Positions 1 to 9,814 of a stretch of 64,000 bases of DNA are shown here, in pieces (position 1 is the first letter of the stretch; every line of letters begins with the position of its first letter). A program made the translations under genes and the position numbers. This stretch comes from Meishania sp964351985. Its GTDB lineage: Bacteria; Bacteroidota; Bacteroidia; Flavobacteriales; Flavobacteriaceae. Location: contig CAYGPR010000014.1 of NCBI GenBank assembly GCA_964351985.1, forward strand, positions 1 to 64,000. The letters run 5' to 3'. The notes beneath the pieces are model-generated. The model was not told where the DNA came from and ran no database searches. It saw only the letters and a program-made list of their open reading frames with translations.

Positions 1-381
1 ATTAGGGTGTTCCATTATTTCATTTATCAGCCATTTACTTAATCCCTTTCCTCTACATTCTTTTAGAATATAAACATCTCCTAAATATGCAATAGTTGAA
101 TAGTCCGAAATTATTCTAGCAAAGCCAATTTGTTTGTCTTTGTAATAAAGTCCAAAATTCAAAGAGTTTTCAATTGATGTTTTCAAAGTATTCATTGGAA
201 TTCCATTAGCCCAATCAGTTTCTTTTGCAAGAAATTTGTGAATGCTCAAAATATCTAATTTATCCTTGTCAGTTGAAATGGTATAATCATTTCTATGTGT
301 TTCTCTAATTTTCAATTCAGTTTTCTTAATTAATGCCAACTCTGATATATCAACAATACTATAAAAATGGGTTAAAAGCAT
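1..381 (-). CDS. GNAT family N-acetyltransferase (3' part beyond window)
   Basis: Reading the minus strand from the ATG at 381 gives 127 uninterrupted codons that run off the left edge, so the end of the protein is missing. The visible part is a GNAT fold: a TDWANGIP-type early segment, a strand reading FGLYYKDKQIGFARII, then YLGDVYILKECRGKGLSKWL, which holds the acetyl-CoA-binding R/Q-x-x-G-x-G/A motif (here RGKGLS). These enzymes move an acetyl group from acetyl-CoA to an amine; the substrate cannot be told. The start is less certain than the family: the first 25 or so residues could be leader. The gene and its upstream 90 bases are clearly more A+T-rich than gnd next door, which hints at a different history. 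Confidence 0.8.
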   Translation of the reverse strand, partial: MLLTHFYSIVDISELALIKKTELKIRETHRNDYTISTDKDKLDILSIHKFLAKETDWANGIPMNTLKTSIENSLNFGLYYKDKQIGFARIISDYSTIAYLGDVYILKECRGKGLSKWLINEIMEHPN

Positions 382-473
382 ATAAAACGCAAGTATAGCA
401 GGCGAAAAGCACGAAACATTTATAAATATTTACAAACGACTATAACACTTGGTATAAAAAAAACTGCCCGGTT

Positions 474-1883
<1,410 letters not shown>

Positions 1884-1971
1884 AAATTTTTGATTGTTAT
1901 GAGCGCCAATGCTCATACGCTCAAAAATAAATGAAAATATCGAGACCCTTGTTCATGTTTATGCGAAGTCG

Positions 1972-2002
1972 TTGGTATTGCTTTTTCTTTTCGATACATT
2001 TA
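1972..2002 (+). promoter_or_regulatory. Candidate zwf promoter (-33 TTG / -7 TACATTTA)
   Basis: TTG at 1972-1974 is followed after 20 bases by TACATTTA at 1995-2002. This is one base off the Bacteroidota -7 consensus TAnnTTTG, with a plausible distance to the zwf start at 2026. The mismatch at the last base keeps this a weak call. Confidence 0.3.
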
Positions 2003-2025
2003 AGGCGAACATATTGCGGTACGTT

Positions 2026-3558
2026 ATGAAGAAAACAGAAAATCATATGCTCGTCATTTTTGGGGCATCGGGCGACTTGACGGCGCGGAAATTGGTTCCA
2101 GCTCTTTTTAGTCTGTTCAAAGACAAACATCTGCCCGAAAACTTTGTTGTACTTGGTGTGAGCCGAAGCAATTTGAGCGATGCCGATTTTCGAAAAAAAG
2201 TGGTGCAAGAGAGCCAGTACTTGAAAAAGAAAATCAAGGACCTGGATGCGAAGACTATCGAACGGTTTTGTGAAAAACTTTTTTATGAAGATCTGGGAAA
2301 AGATTATGATACCAGTTACAAGGGACTTCAAAAGAGAATAACCGATCTGAACGTGGAACATGGTACCGATGAGAATTGTATTTTCTATCTATCGACCCCG
2401 CCAAGTTTGTATGAGGCTATCGCAAAAAACCTTGCCGAAGTAGGCCTGAATGACCAAAATACGGGATGGAAGCGCATCATTGTTGAGAAACCTTTTGGTT
2501 ACAGCTTAGAGAGTGCCCGACAACTCAACGATGGGCTACACCAGTATTTTAAGGAATCACAGATTTATCGCATCGATCACTATTTGGGTAAGGAAACCGT
2601 TCAGAATCTTTTGGTAACCCGTTTTGCCAATAGTATTTTTGAACCCCTTTGGAACCGTAATTACATTCACCACGTAGAAATCACCAATGCCGAAAGCGGC
2701 GGTGTGGAACTGCGGGGCGGGTATTATGATAAGTCGGGGGCGTTGCGCGACATGTTCCAGAATCATTTACTGCAGATTGTATCCTTAGTGGTTATGGAGC
2801 CGCCCATCGGTTCGAATGCCGATGAGATACGAAACGAGAAGGTCAAGGCCTTGAAGTCGCTACGGATCATGAAAGACGAAAAGACCTTACACGATAATAC
2901 CATCAAGGCACAGTATGTTAGTTCGGTGGTCAACGGCGAAAAAGTAAAAGGATATCGAGAGGAAGAAGGTGTTGATCCCGATTCAAGTACCGAAACCTAT
3001 GCTGCCATTAAGTTCTATGTTGATAATTGGCGTTGGGCCGATGTACCCTTCTACGTTCGCACGGCGAAGCGGATGCCAACCAAGGTTACCGAAGTGGTCA
3101 TTCATTTTAAAACGCCCCATCATCAAATTTTTAAAGATTCGGGCATGAACAATAAAGATAATAAGCTGATTATCCGGATTCAACCCGACGAGGGTATTTT
3201 GATAAAATTCGGAGTAAAAGTCCCGGGACAAGGCTTTAAAGTCGAACGGGCCAATTTGGATTTCTATTATTCAAGTCTCGTCGAAAATAATGTTATGGAA
3301 GCCTATGAACGATTGCTGTTGGATGCCATGCAGGGCGATGCTACGCTTTACGCCAGAGCGGATGAGGTTGAAGCGGCATGGGAATTCGTAGATCCCATTT
3401 TGGACTATTGGAAGAATGGAAAAGGGGTAAAAACGTATGGATATTCTGCAGGCGTTTGGGGCCCCACCAATGCCGATGAGCTTATCGAAGGACTTGGCAT
3501 GTGGCGCAACCCCGGTGAGAATTTGGCCGATGATCCGGGGTTTTGTGTGATTTGTTGA
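2026..3558 (+). CDS. zwf: Glucose-6-phosphate 1-dehydrogenase
   Basis: Oxidises glucose-6-phosphate to 6-phosphogluconolactone with NAD(P)+, the first step of the oxidative pentose phosphate pathway. The nucleotide-binding motif GASGDLTARKL lies at about residues 13-23. The substrate-binding and catalytic signature RIDHYLGKE is at about 183-191, followed by the large beta+alpha domain. The chosen ATG at 2026 gives 510 residues, the usual length; the frame is open further upstream but those residues do not look like the family. pgl follows on the same strand after 132 bases that are almost filled by an inverted-repeat element, so cotranscription is likely but the linker is unusual. Confidence 0.96.
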   Translation: MKKTENHMLVIFGASGDLTARKLVPALFSLFKDKHLPENFVVLGVSRSNLSDADFRKKVVQESQYLKKKIKDLDAKTIERFCEKLFYEDLGKDYDTSYKGLQKRITDLNVEHGTDENCIFYLSTPPSLYEAIAKNLAEVGLNDQNTGWKRIIVEKPFGYSLESARQLNDGLHQYFKESQIYRIDHYLGKETVQNLLVTRFANSIFEPLWNRNYIHHVEITNAESGGVELRGGYYDKSGALRDMFQNHLLQIVSLVVMEPPIGSNADEIRNEKVKALKSLRIMKDEKTLHDNTIKAQYVSSVVNGEKVKGYREEEGVDPDSSTETYAAIKFYVDNWRWADVPFYVRTAKRMPTKVTEVVIHFKTPHHQIFKDSGMNNKDNKLIIRIQPDEGILIKFGVKVPGQGFKVERANLDFYYSSLVENNVMEAYERLLLDAMQGDATLYARADEVEAAWEFVDPILDYWKNGKGVKTYGYSAGVWGPTNADELIEGLGMWRNPGENLADDPGFCVIC

Positions 3559-3560
3559 TA

Positions 3561-3676
3561 CGTCATTGCGAGCGGAGCGCGACAATCCGTTACTTTGAAA
3601 CACAAATTCCACAGATTGCTTCGTCGCTTTAACCTTTGTTATAAAATCGAATTTTTCATAGCTCCTCGCAATGACG
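3561..3676. repeat. Inverted-repeat element (REP/MITE-like) between zwf and pgl
   Basis: The 116-bp segment begins with CGTCATTGCGAG (3561-3572) and ends with its exact complement CTCGCAATGACG (3665-3676). A second, imperfect pair lies inside: GCGACAATCCGT near the left arm, and ACAGATTGC with TCGTCGC near the right arm. The termini match the CGTCATTGCGAG class of dispersed palindromic elements common in bacterial intergenic DNA. It carries no ORF. Its position inside a likely operon means it would be transcribed as a long hairpin. I saw no second copy in this window. Confidence 0.8.
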
Positions 3677-3690
3677 TTAAGTATTAAACT

Positions 3691-4416
3691 ATGCAACTCA
3701 AAATCTCAAAAACAAAACAAGAAGTAGCCAAAGAGTTTACGGACTATCTCGTCAAACTTAAAACTTCCAACGAAGTGACGCATATCGCATTATCGGGAGG
3801 TAGCACACCTAAAATTGTTTTTGACGAACTGGCCTCGCGTGATATTCCGAAAAACATTTGGGAGAACGTGCATCTGTATTGGGGCGATGAGCGTTGTGTG
3901 CCACCGACGGATGATGAGAGCAATTATAAAATGACGGTTGAGCATTTGATTTCTAAGGTTCCTATCCCTGAAGAAAATATTCATCGAATAAAAGGTGAGA
4001 ACCAGCCGGAATATGAGGCCGGGCGGTATGCTGAAGTATTGGAAGAAAACCTACCTAAAGTTGACAAGCTTCCAAGATTCGATTTGGTCATTTTGGGCAT
4101 GGGCGATGACGGTCATACTGCTTCTATTTTTCCGCACCAATTGGATTTATGGCATTCCGATAAACTTTGCGAAGTGGCCGAACATCCTGAATCAGGACAA
4201 AAACGAATTACGATAACCGGAAAAATAATCAATCATGCCAAAGTGGTCGCTTTTTTGGTTACTGGAGTTAGTAAAGCGGAGAAAGTAGCGGAAATTATCA
4301 ATCAAGATGGGAATTACAAATACTACCCGGCCAATTTGGTAGCCCCGACATCAGGGAAATCATTGTGGTTTTTGGATGAAGCTGCCGCCAAAGGAATCAC
4401 TTCAGCTCGATCTTGA
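3691..4416 (+). CDS. pgl: 6-phosphogluconolactonase
   Basis: Hydrolyses 6-phosphogluconolactone to 6-phosphogluconate, the second step of the pathway, so with zwf and gnd the whole oxidative branch is encoded in 4 kb. The 241-residue protein belongs to the DevB/Pgl family, related to glucosamine-6-phosphate isomerase. LSGGSTPKIVF at about residue 35 forms the phosphate loop, WGDERCVPPTDDESNY is at about 66-81, and GMGDDGHTASIFP at about 137-149 is the family hallmark. Its last 20 bases overlap the end of the convergent thioesterase gene. Start and length agree with the family. Confidence 0.95.
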   Translation: MQLKISKTKQEVAKEFTDYLVKLKTSNEVTHIALSGGSTPKIVFDELASRDIPKNIWENVHLYWGDERCVPPTDDESNYKMTVEHLISKVPIPEENIHRIKGENQPEYEAGRYAEVLEENLPKVDKLPRFDLVILGMGDDGHTASIFPHQLDLWHSDKLCEVAEHPESGQKRITITGKIINHAKVVAFLVTGVSKAEKVAEIINQDGNYKYYPANLVAPTSGKSLWFLDEAAAKGITSARS

Positions 4417-4942
4417 TATTCTCTTTTTTTAGTTGTTTGAGATGTTCTTCATATTTGAAGTTACTCTCATCAAATTTGGTGTCCCGTTTAAAAGCGGCTT
4501 CTTTTCTGAATTTACTGCGAGCGAAACGGCGAACACCGAGAGCATCTTGCACTATAAGTCCCGGAACTATGACGCTATTGCCCGTTTCATCTTTTGCGAC
4601 CATGGTAAAATACGAGGAATTGCAATGCCGCTTTTTACCTGTTGTGATGTTTTCCGCTTCGACCCGTACACCAACGACCATAGAGGTTCGACCGGTATAG
4701 TTAACGGATGCCTTTAAAGTCACCAGCTCGCCAACCTCGATGGGATTCAGAAAATCCACCCGATTTACCGAGGCTGTTACACAATAACAACGACAGTGTT
4801 TTGAGGCACAGGCGAAGGCTATCTGGTCCATGAGGTTTAAGATATGGCCGCCATGCACCTTTCCTCCGAAATTGGAGTGGGAAGGGAGCATCAATTCCGT
4901 AATGCTCACTCTTGATTCACGTGCCGTTTTGAAGTTTTCCAT
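4397..4942 (-). CDS. Acyl-CoA thioesterase, hotdog fold
   Basis: A 181-residue hotdog-fold thioesterase of the YciA/BFIT type, which hydrolyses acyl-CoA to free fatty acid and CoA in the cytoplasm. Diagnostic residues are NFGGKVHGGHILNLMDQIAF at about 26-45, covering the conserved acidic residue and helix, and CVTASVNRVDFLNPI, the next strand. A basic, lysine-rich tail follows the fold. The ATG at 4942 overlaps by one base the TGA of the upstream gene (TGATG), so translational coupling is likely; a TTG one codon earlier is possible. The acyl-chain preference cannot be read from sequence. Its 3' end overlaps pgl tail to tail by 20 bases. Confidence 0.9.
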   Translation of the reverse strand: MENFKTARESRVSITELMLPSHSNFGGKVHGGHILNLMDQIAFACASKHCRCYCVTASVNRVDFLNPIEVGELVTLKASVNYTGRTSMVVGVRVEAENITTGKKRHCNSSYFTMVAKDETGNSVIVPGLIVQDALGVRRFARSKFRKEAAFKRDTKFDESNFKYEEHLKQLKKENIKIELK

Positions 4943-5307
4943 CAATTTCTAAAATGTGGAGATTGTTCTTTTTCCACCTCTGTAATAAAATATTTGGTAT
5001 CGCCCAACCAGAAAAAAGTTGCGTAGCGCTCGGTATAACTTACTTTAACATACTCACCTTGATATTCTTTTAGTTTTTCGATGACGTCTTGATCTTTATC
5101 CAATATCGAAAAAGCGAATATTTGTGCTCCCGAAATCCCTTGGCTAATTTCACCTTCCCAAGTTTTTGCGATGACCCCTTTTCGGCTGATTTTTATCAAT
5201 TCTCCGGATCGTACCCCTTCACTGTAGGGCACAAAATAAATAAAGGCATAATAAAGGGCCAACAGTGCTAGTAGTCCGCCAATAATAAGGAAAAGTATTT
5301 TTTTCAT
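4942..5307 (-). CDS. Small membrane-anchored protein of unknown function
   Basis: 121 residues with one N-terminal transmembrane or uncleaved signal segment (about residues 4-25, MKKILFLIIGGLLALLALYY), followed by a short soluble domain predicted outside the membrane. The domain contains GVIAKTWEGEISQGI and a FFWLGDTKYFIT ending. Proteins like this are widespread in Flavobacteriaceae and are often wrongly labelled 6-phosphogluconate dehydrogenase; there is no dehydrogenase motif here. I start at the ATG at 5307 because a TTG five codons upstream adds residues that precede the natural signal anchor. It sits between rmuC and the thioesterase and probably shares their transcript. Confidence 0.75.
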   Translation of the reverse strand: MKKILFLIIGGLLALLALYYAFIYFVPYSEGVRSGELIKISRKGVIAKTWEGEISQGISGAQIFAFSILDKDQDVIEKLKEYQGEYVKVSYTERYATFFWLGDTKYFITEVEKEQSPHFRN

Positions 5308-5348
5308 CACGTTCAATTTCAAGAGGAAAATTTAGTTTTAACTACAAA

Positions 5349-6692
5349 TTACTGCAACCTCGGTTCTTCCTCAAAATCATCTTCTTCCGCTCTTTTCAAG
5401 ATAGCTTCTGGAATCGACTTTTTGGCTTTCGCCCCCATCTTTTTTAATTTTTCAATGCTGGTAATAATGTTGCCGCGACCTTCGACCAACTTGTTCATTG
5501 CTCCTTTGTACTCATCTTTGGCATCGTCCATCTTTTTGCCCACTTTAGTTAAATCACCTACAAAACCTTCAAATTTATCATAGAGAGCTCCGGCCTGCCT
5601 TGCAATTTCGATAGCATTGCGTTGTTGTTTTTCATTGTTCCACATACTGTCGATGGTACGTAAGGTGGCAAGTAATGTAGACGGAGTGACGATTACAATA
5701 TTCTGTTCGAAGGCTTTGTTATACAATGAGTTATCATTGTTTATTGCAATGGCAAAAGCAGGTTCTATCGGAACGAACATCAATACAAAATCAGGGCTCT
5801 CCATTTCATACAAATCCTCATATTTTTTGGCGGAAAGTTGGTCCACATGTTTTCGAAGGGAATTGATATGGTCTTTTAAAAATTTATCCCTTAGTTCATC
5901 TTCTGCATTTACAAAACGTTCATAATCCGTTAGGGAAACTTTTGAATCGACGATCATCTTCTTGCCATCGGGAAGGTTGATGATCACATCGGGAAGCACC
6001 CTTGTACCATCCTCCAAAGTAAAACTTTGCTGCACGGTATATTCCCGGTCTTTTTCAAGTCCTGATTTTTCGAGAACACGCTCCAAGACCAATTCGCCCC
6101 AATTGCCTTGCATTTTGCTATCTCCCTTTAAGGCCTTGGTCAAGTTTTCCGCTTCTTGGGTAATCTTGAGGTTTTGGGTCTGCAGGTTCAATAATTGTTC
6201 TTTTAAAGCGGAGTGGATACTGATATTCTCTTTTTGGCTTTCCTCGACCTTTTTCTCGAACAGTTGTATTTTTTCATTTAGCGGAGTCAGAATGTCTTTG
6301 ATGTTCTTTTCGTTACGCTCGGTGAATTTCAGACTTTTTTCTTCTAGGATTTTATTGGCGAGGTTCTCGAATTCTTTGGTGAATTTTTCCTGAAGTTTTT
6401 CTACCTCTTGTTTCTGTTCGCGGTTTTTGAGTTCAAGATTCTCAAGATCTGCTTGATAGCGGACTATTTGATTGCCCAATTGCTCTTTTTCCCGCTGTAG
6501 ATGGGTTTTGTGTTCCTCGACATCCATCAGTTTAGATTCCATAACCGAGAGATTTTGGTTCAATTGCAGCTCACGTTCTTCTAAGGCACTTTGCTCAGAT
6601 TTGGTTTTTAATCCCCGGATATAATTCCCTAATAAATAGCCGATCGTTAGGCAAACCAGGCCAACAAGAAGATATATTAAATATTCGTTCAT
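5349..6692 (-). CDS. rmuC: DNA recombination protein RmuC homologue
   Basis: 447 residues. An N-terminal membrane helix (about residues 5-25) is followed by a long charged coiled coil (about 35-195). The RmuC nuclease-like domain follows, with GNWGELVLERVLEKSGL, VLPDVIINLPDGKKMIVDSK and DYERFV, resembling the restriction-endonuclease-like core with its acidic and D-x-K residues. RmuC homologues limit inversions at short inverted repeats; this is family knowledge, and the biochemical role is not settled. It is the first gene of a minus-strand group with the small membrane protein (41 bases downstream) and the thioesterase. Complete and of normal length. Confidence 0.93.
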   Translation of the reverse strand: MNEYLIYLLVGLVCLTIGYLLGNYIRGLKTKSEQSALEERELQLNQNLSVMESKLMDVEEHKTHLQREKEQLGNQIVRYQADLENLELKNREQKQEVEKLQEKFTKEFENLANKILEEKSLKFTERNEKNIKDILTPLNEKIQLFEKKVEESQKENISIHSALKEQLLNLQTQNLKITQEAENLTKALKGDSKMQGNWGELVLERVLEKSGLEKDREYTVQQSFTLEDGTRVLPDVIINLPDGKKMIVDSKVSLTDYERFVNAEDELRDKFLKDHINSLRKHVDQLSAKKYEDLYEMESPDFVLMFVPIEPAFAIAINNDNSLYNKAFEQNIVIVTPSTLLATLRTIDSMWNNEKQQRNAIEIARQAGALYDKFEGFVGDLTKVGKKMDDAKDEYKGAMNKLVEGRGNIITSIEKLKKMGAKAKKSIPEAILKRAEEDDFEEEPRLQ

Positions 6693-6735
6693 TCGTGTTT
6701 AAAAGTGTTCGAAGTAAAGATACAAGATTGCTATC

Positions 6736-6766
6736 AAAAGTATATAGGGGGTGTACCCTTACTTTT
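6736..6766 (-). terminator. Candidate terminator hairpin at the end of btuD
   Basis: AAAAGTA (6736-6742) and TACTTTT (6760-6766) pair around an inner GGG/CCC helix. Read on the minus strand, the hairpin starts at the btuD stop codon and is followed by a short run of T. It overlaps the stop, so it may act by protecting the mRNA end as much as by terminating. Confidence 0.4.
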
Positions 6767-7556
6767 CAATTCGAAAAGAACCCGTTTTGGCATCAAAAGA
6801 AACTGCATTGGCAGGAAAGAGAGTTTCAAAGGCTTTTCGTTCGATTAACTCACAAGGTTGCCCAAAAGGGTTTGTTCTGCCATCTAACAACAACATGGTA
6901 TCGCATAGTTGAATGGCCATTTCGATTTCATGCGTCGTAAAAATGATGGTCTTATCAGTTTCGTGTGCTATCGATTTTAGGAGTTTTAAAATCAGCACTT
7001 TATGATAGAGATCTAAATGTGTAGTGGGTTCATCTAATAAAATAATCGCAGTGTCTTGTGCCAGTGCCCTAGCTATCATGACCCGTTGTAATTGTCCGTC
7101 ACTGAGCTCGTAACATTTTTTGTGTTGCAAAGGCTTTAGCTCCAACCGTACTAGAGCTTCGCTGATTTTTGTTCTATCATTTTCGGATAACGTACCGATC
7201 CAATTCGTGTAGGGCTGTCTGCCCAAAGCAACCAATTCTAGAACCGTCATGTTTTTTGAAGCTAGAGGTTCAGTCAATACAACGCTGATTACGGATGCCA
7301 GTTCCATAGAATTATAATCTTCCAAAGGCTTTCCATTGATTTCGATTTCGCCTTCAATTCGGGGCTGTACTTTCCCCAACGTTCGGAGTAATGTGGATTT
7401 TCCAATGCCGTTGATACCTACTATGGCGGTCAGAATACCGGAGTGTAATTCTAGATTGATTTCTTTGGTAACGGTCGTAACTTCCTTTTTGGTTTTGTAA
7501 CCAATGGCCAGATTTTTTGTCTTTAGGGCGATATTTTCTTTTTCGAAATCCTCCAT
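6759..7556 (-). CDS. btuD: ABC transporter ATP-binding protein, cobalamin uptake type
   Basis: A FecE/BtuD-type ATPase of 265 residues that powers import through the BtuC permease. Walker A is VGINGIGKSTLL (about residues 41-52), the Q-loop region follows, the signature is LSDGQLQRVMIARAL, Walker B is TAIILLDEPTTHLD and the switch histidine is in TTHE. The signature has D where LSGGQ is commonest, a tolerated variant. The ATG at 7556 overlaps the btuC stop by one base (TGATG); a TTG one codon upstream is an alternative. Substrate assignment to B12 rests on the neighbouring cobalamin riboswitch and receptor, since FecCD-type ABC systems also carry haem and siderophores. Confidence 0.88.
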   Translation of the reverse strand: MEDFEKENIALKTKNLAIGYKTKKEVTTVTKEINLELHSGILTAIVGINGIGKSTLLRTLGKVQPRIEGEIEINGKPLEDYNSMELASVISVVLTEPLASKNMTVLELVALGRQPYTNWIGTLSENDRTKISEALVRLELKPLQHKKCYELSDGQLQRVMIARALAQDTAIILLDEPTTHLDLYHKVLILKLLKSIAHETDKTIIFTTHEIEMAIQLCDTMLLLDGRTNPFGQPCELIERKAFETLFPANAVSFDAKTGSFRIEK

Positions 7557-8587
7557 CAAAATATCATTTTTCGTTTTCGTACCAGTAACCAGATAACGAT
7601 AGGGGCACCCACAATGCTTGTAATCGCATTGATCGGCAATGCATTGGCAGATGTCGGTAGCTGGGCAATGGTATCACAGAGCAGCATTAAAACAGCACCA
7701 TACATCAAAACTGCGGGAACAAGAACCTTATGGTCCGTGGTTTTGAAAATCTGTCTCGTCAAATGCGGAACGGCAAGCCCTACAAAGGCTATTGGTCCGG
7801 CAAAGGCGGTGATTCCCCCGGCAAGTACTCCCGTCGCAATAATGATAAGATAGCGGGATTTTTTCATATCCACTCCTAAGCTTCGAGCATAATTTTCCCC
7901 TAACAAAAGCGCGTTAAGTGATTTTATAGAAACGATGCTTAATACGATACCTAATACTGTGATGCCCGATAATAGCGCAAGTTGGGACCAGGATAAATTT
8001 CCCACACTTCCAAAGGACCAATACACATATTGCTGTAATTTTTCCGAATTCGTAAAGTACGAAAGTACGCTTACGATGGCCGCCGTAATGCTTCCGAACA
8101 TCAAACCGATAATCAAAAGGGCCATGGTGTCTTTTACTTTTGTTGCGACGACCATAACGACCAGAAGGACTAAAAAACTACCAATACTCGCAGCAATGGC
8201 AAGGGCTACATCGTTAATAAACCCGAAGGTCAACATACCGGAAAATAGTGATGACCCCATAATAAGCAAGGCCGCACCAAGACTTGCGCCTGAACTGATC
8301 CCAAGAACAAAGGGTCCCGCCAAAGGGTTACGGAACAAGGTTTGCATCAGTAGCCCGCTTAGGGCCAACCCACCTCCGACAAGTACAGCGGTAAATGCCT
8401 TGGGGATCCTATATTCCCATACGATATAGTTCCATTGATCATGTTGAACCGTTCCTCCGAAAATAATATTCAATGTATCCTTAAACGGAATAGAAACAGA
8501 ACCTAAACTTATATTGATTCCAAAACAAATCATCAATGCCAAAAGCAAAATGAAGAATGGAAGCCTGTAAGTTTTGGAATCTTTCAA
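7556..8587 (-). CDS. btuC: FecCD-family ABC permease, probable cobalamin permease
   Basis: 343 residues with about ten hydrophobic segments. It has the FecCD/BtuC hallmarks: NPLAGPFVLGISSGASLGAA near residue 100 and the late GPIAFVGLAVPHLTR, the cytoplasmic loop that contacts the ATPase. It should form the inner-membrane pore of the B12 importer as a dimer. The start is a TTG at 8587, directly after the btuF TAA and in the same frame; the next ATG is at residue 18, inside the first membrane helix, so TTG is favoured. The MKDSKTYRLPFFILLL opening fits the family. Translation probably depends on coupling with btuF. Confidence 0.88.
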   Translation of the reverse strand: MKDSKTYRLPFFILLLALMICFGINISLGSVSIPFKDTLNIIFGGTVQHDQWNYIVWEYRIPKAFTAVLVGGGLALSGLLMQTLFRNPLAGPFVLGISSGASLGAALLIMGSSLFSGMLTFGFINDVALAIAASIGSFLVLLVVMVVATKVKDTMALLIIGLMFGSITAAIVSVLSYFTNSEKLQQYVYWSFGSVGNLSWSQLALLSGITVLGIVLSIVSIKSLNALLLGENYARSLGVDMKKSRYLIIIATGVLAGGITAFAGPIAFVGLAVPHLTRQIFKTTDHKVLVPAVLMYGAVLMLLCDTIAQLPTSANALPINAITSIVGAPIVIWLLVRKRKMIF

Positions 8588-9733
8588 TTAATCGAGGGGT
8601 TTGAAAAAGAACAGTTCATGGTCTGGGAGCAATTCGGGATGAAAAATATGTACGAGGTCCTTTAACACCAAATCCGGTCGTTGTGGTGCGAGTTCATAGT
8701 ACAATAACCCGCCTGTGTCGCCTGTGGTTTTTGCAAAAGTGTACATCTTTTTTTTCTGAAATGCATCGAATTGCAGGTAATGTCGGTTGGCCTCCTCCAA
8801 ATCTTTGTATGATGTAAATTGTGATGGAGAAATCCAATAGTCGGCCTTTTCGCCTTTTTCAAGAACGTTTTCGATGCTTAATGAAAGGCTTCCGGTCGCT
8901 TCGGTATCTTGCCATAGATACCGGGTGTTGGCATCCTCCAAGAAGGTAGCGGCCCAACTTTGTCCGCCAGGAAGGTACCAGACATCTTTGTAGAGCGCCC
9001 CGCTAAGAACCGTAGGTTGGCTTGAAGCCTTGTCGGCCAATAACTCCGTTTCTTTGTATTGCTTTTCAATTTCCAGAAAAATGGAATCGGCTTTTTTTTC
9101 CATTTGGAAGAAGGGGGCGAAAAACTTGATCCATTCCGCTTTTCCCAAAGGAGTCTCCTCGGTCCAATCACCATTATAGACTACGGGAATAGTCGAGCGT
9201 TGAATCGTTTCGTAGGCACTGTTTTGTTTGTCGATACCGAATCCGACGACTACTTCGGGATTGAGCTCGATAACCATTTCGGTATTGATGGACTCGTTAT
9301 TGCCAAGTTCCTTTATGTTTCCATCGTCGATTCGCTTTCTAGCTTCTTTGGAGGAAATATATTCGGTATCGGGAAACCCCACCAACCTGTCCAAGACCCC
9401 CAGAGCTTCCAGTGCTGGAATATGAGTGGTCGAAGTAACGACAAGTCGCTCCACAGGTACGGCAACAATGGCATCATATTCGTATTTGTTAAGATTCATG
9501 GCGACCATCTTATCTTTCGGAATCAAGGCATAGGTGAATTCAGCTTTGGCATTGGGCCAAGGGGAGTTGATTTTGATGATGGTCAATCCTGAATTCGAAT
9601 TTTCTATGGTAAAACCTTTTGCATGAGAAATGGTATTTTCCTCCGTTGTATTTTCATTGGGCAATGTCTTTTTTCTTTCCTCCTTACAATTCAGAAAAAG
9701 AAACAACATTAGGAGTAATGGAATTTTCTTCAA
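8588..9733 (-). CDS. btuF: ABC transporter substrate-binding lipoprotein, probable cobalamin-binding
   Basis: 381 residues. A signal peptide with lipobox LFLNC puts the lipidated cysteine at residue 16. After a short linker rich in N, T and E comes a periplasmic-binding domain of the TroA/BtuF class: ERLVVTSTTHIPALEALG at the first lobe, EMVIELNPEVVVGFG, IPVVYNGDWTEETPLGKAEW, and the long connecting helix typical of rigid metal-chelate binders. It would capture B12 in the periplasm and hand it to BtuC. The start is TTG at 9733, because only this start keeps the positively charged KK before the hydrophobic stretch. Length is above that of E. coli BtuF, as usual in Bacteroidota. Confidence 0.85.
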   Translation of the reverse strand: MKKIPLLLMLFLFLNCKEERKKTLPNENTTEENTISHAKGFTIENSNSGLTIIKINSPWPNAKAEFTYALIPKDKMVAMNLNKYEYDAIVAVPVERLVVTSTTHIPALEALGVLDRLVGFPDTEYISSKEARKRIDDGNIKELGNNESINTEMVIELNPEVVVGFGIDKQNSAYETIQRSTIPVVYNGDWTEETPLGKAEWIKFFAPFFQMEKKADSIFLEIEKQYKETELLADKASSQPTVLSGALYKDVWYLPGGQSWAATFLEDANTRYLWQDTEATGSLSLSIENVLEKGEKADYWISPSQFTSYKDLEEANRHYLQFDAFQKKKMYTFAKTTGDTGGLLYYELAPQRPDLVLKDLVHIFHPELLPDHELFFFKPLD

Positions 9734-9814
9734 AACAATAGTTTTTCAAAAATCAAAAGTAGTATTATTTAAACTTTGGTTCGAAAGATTAAACAAAATG
9801 TTTACTTTGGTCAC

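Noticed and set aside
4942..5307. Small protein as a 6-phosphogluconate dehydrogenase part
   Set aside because: Relatives carry this label, but there is no nucleotide-binding or substrate motif; the real gnd is at 474-1883.
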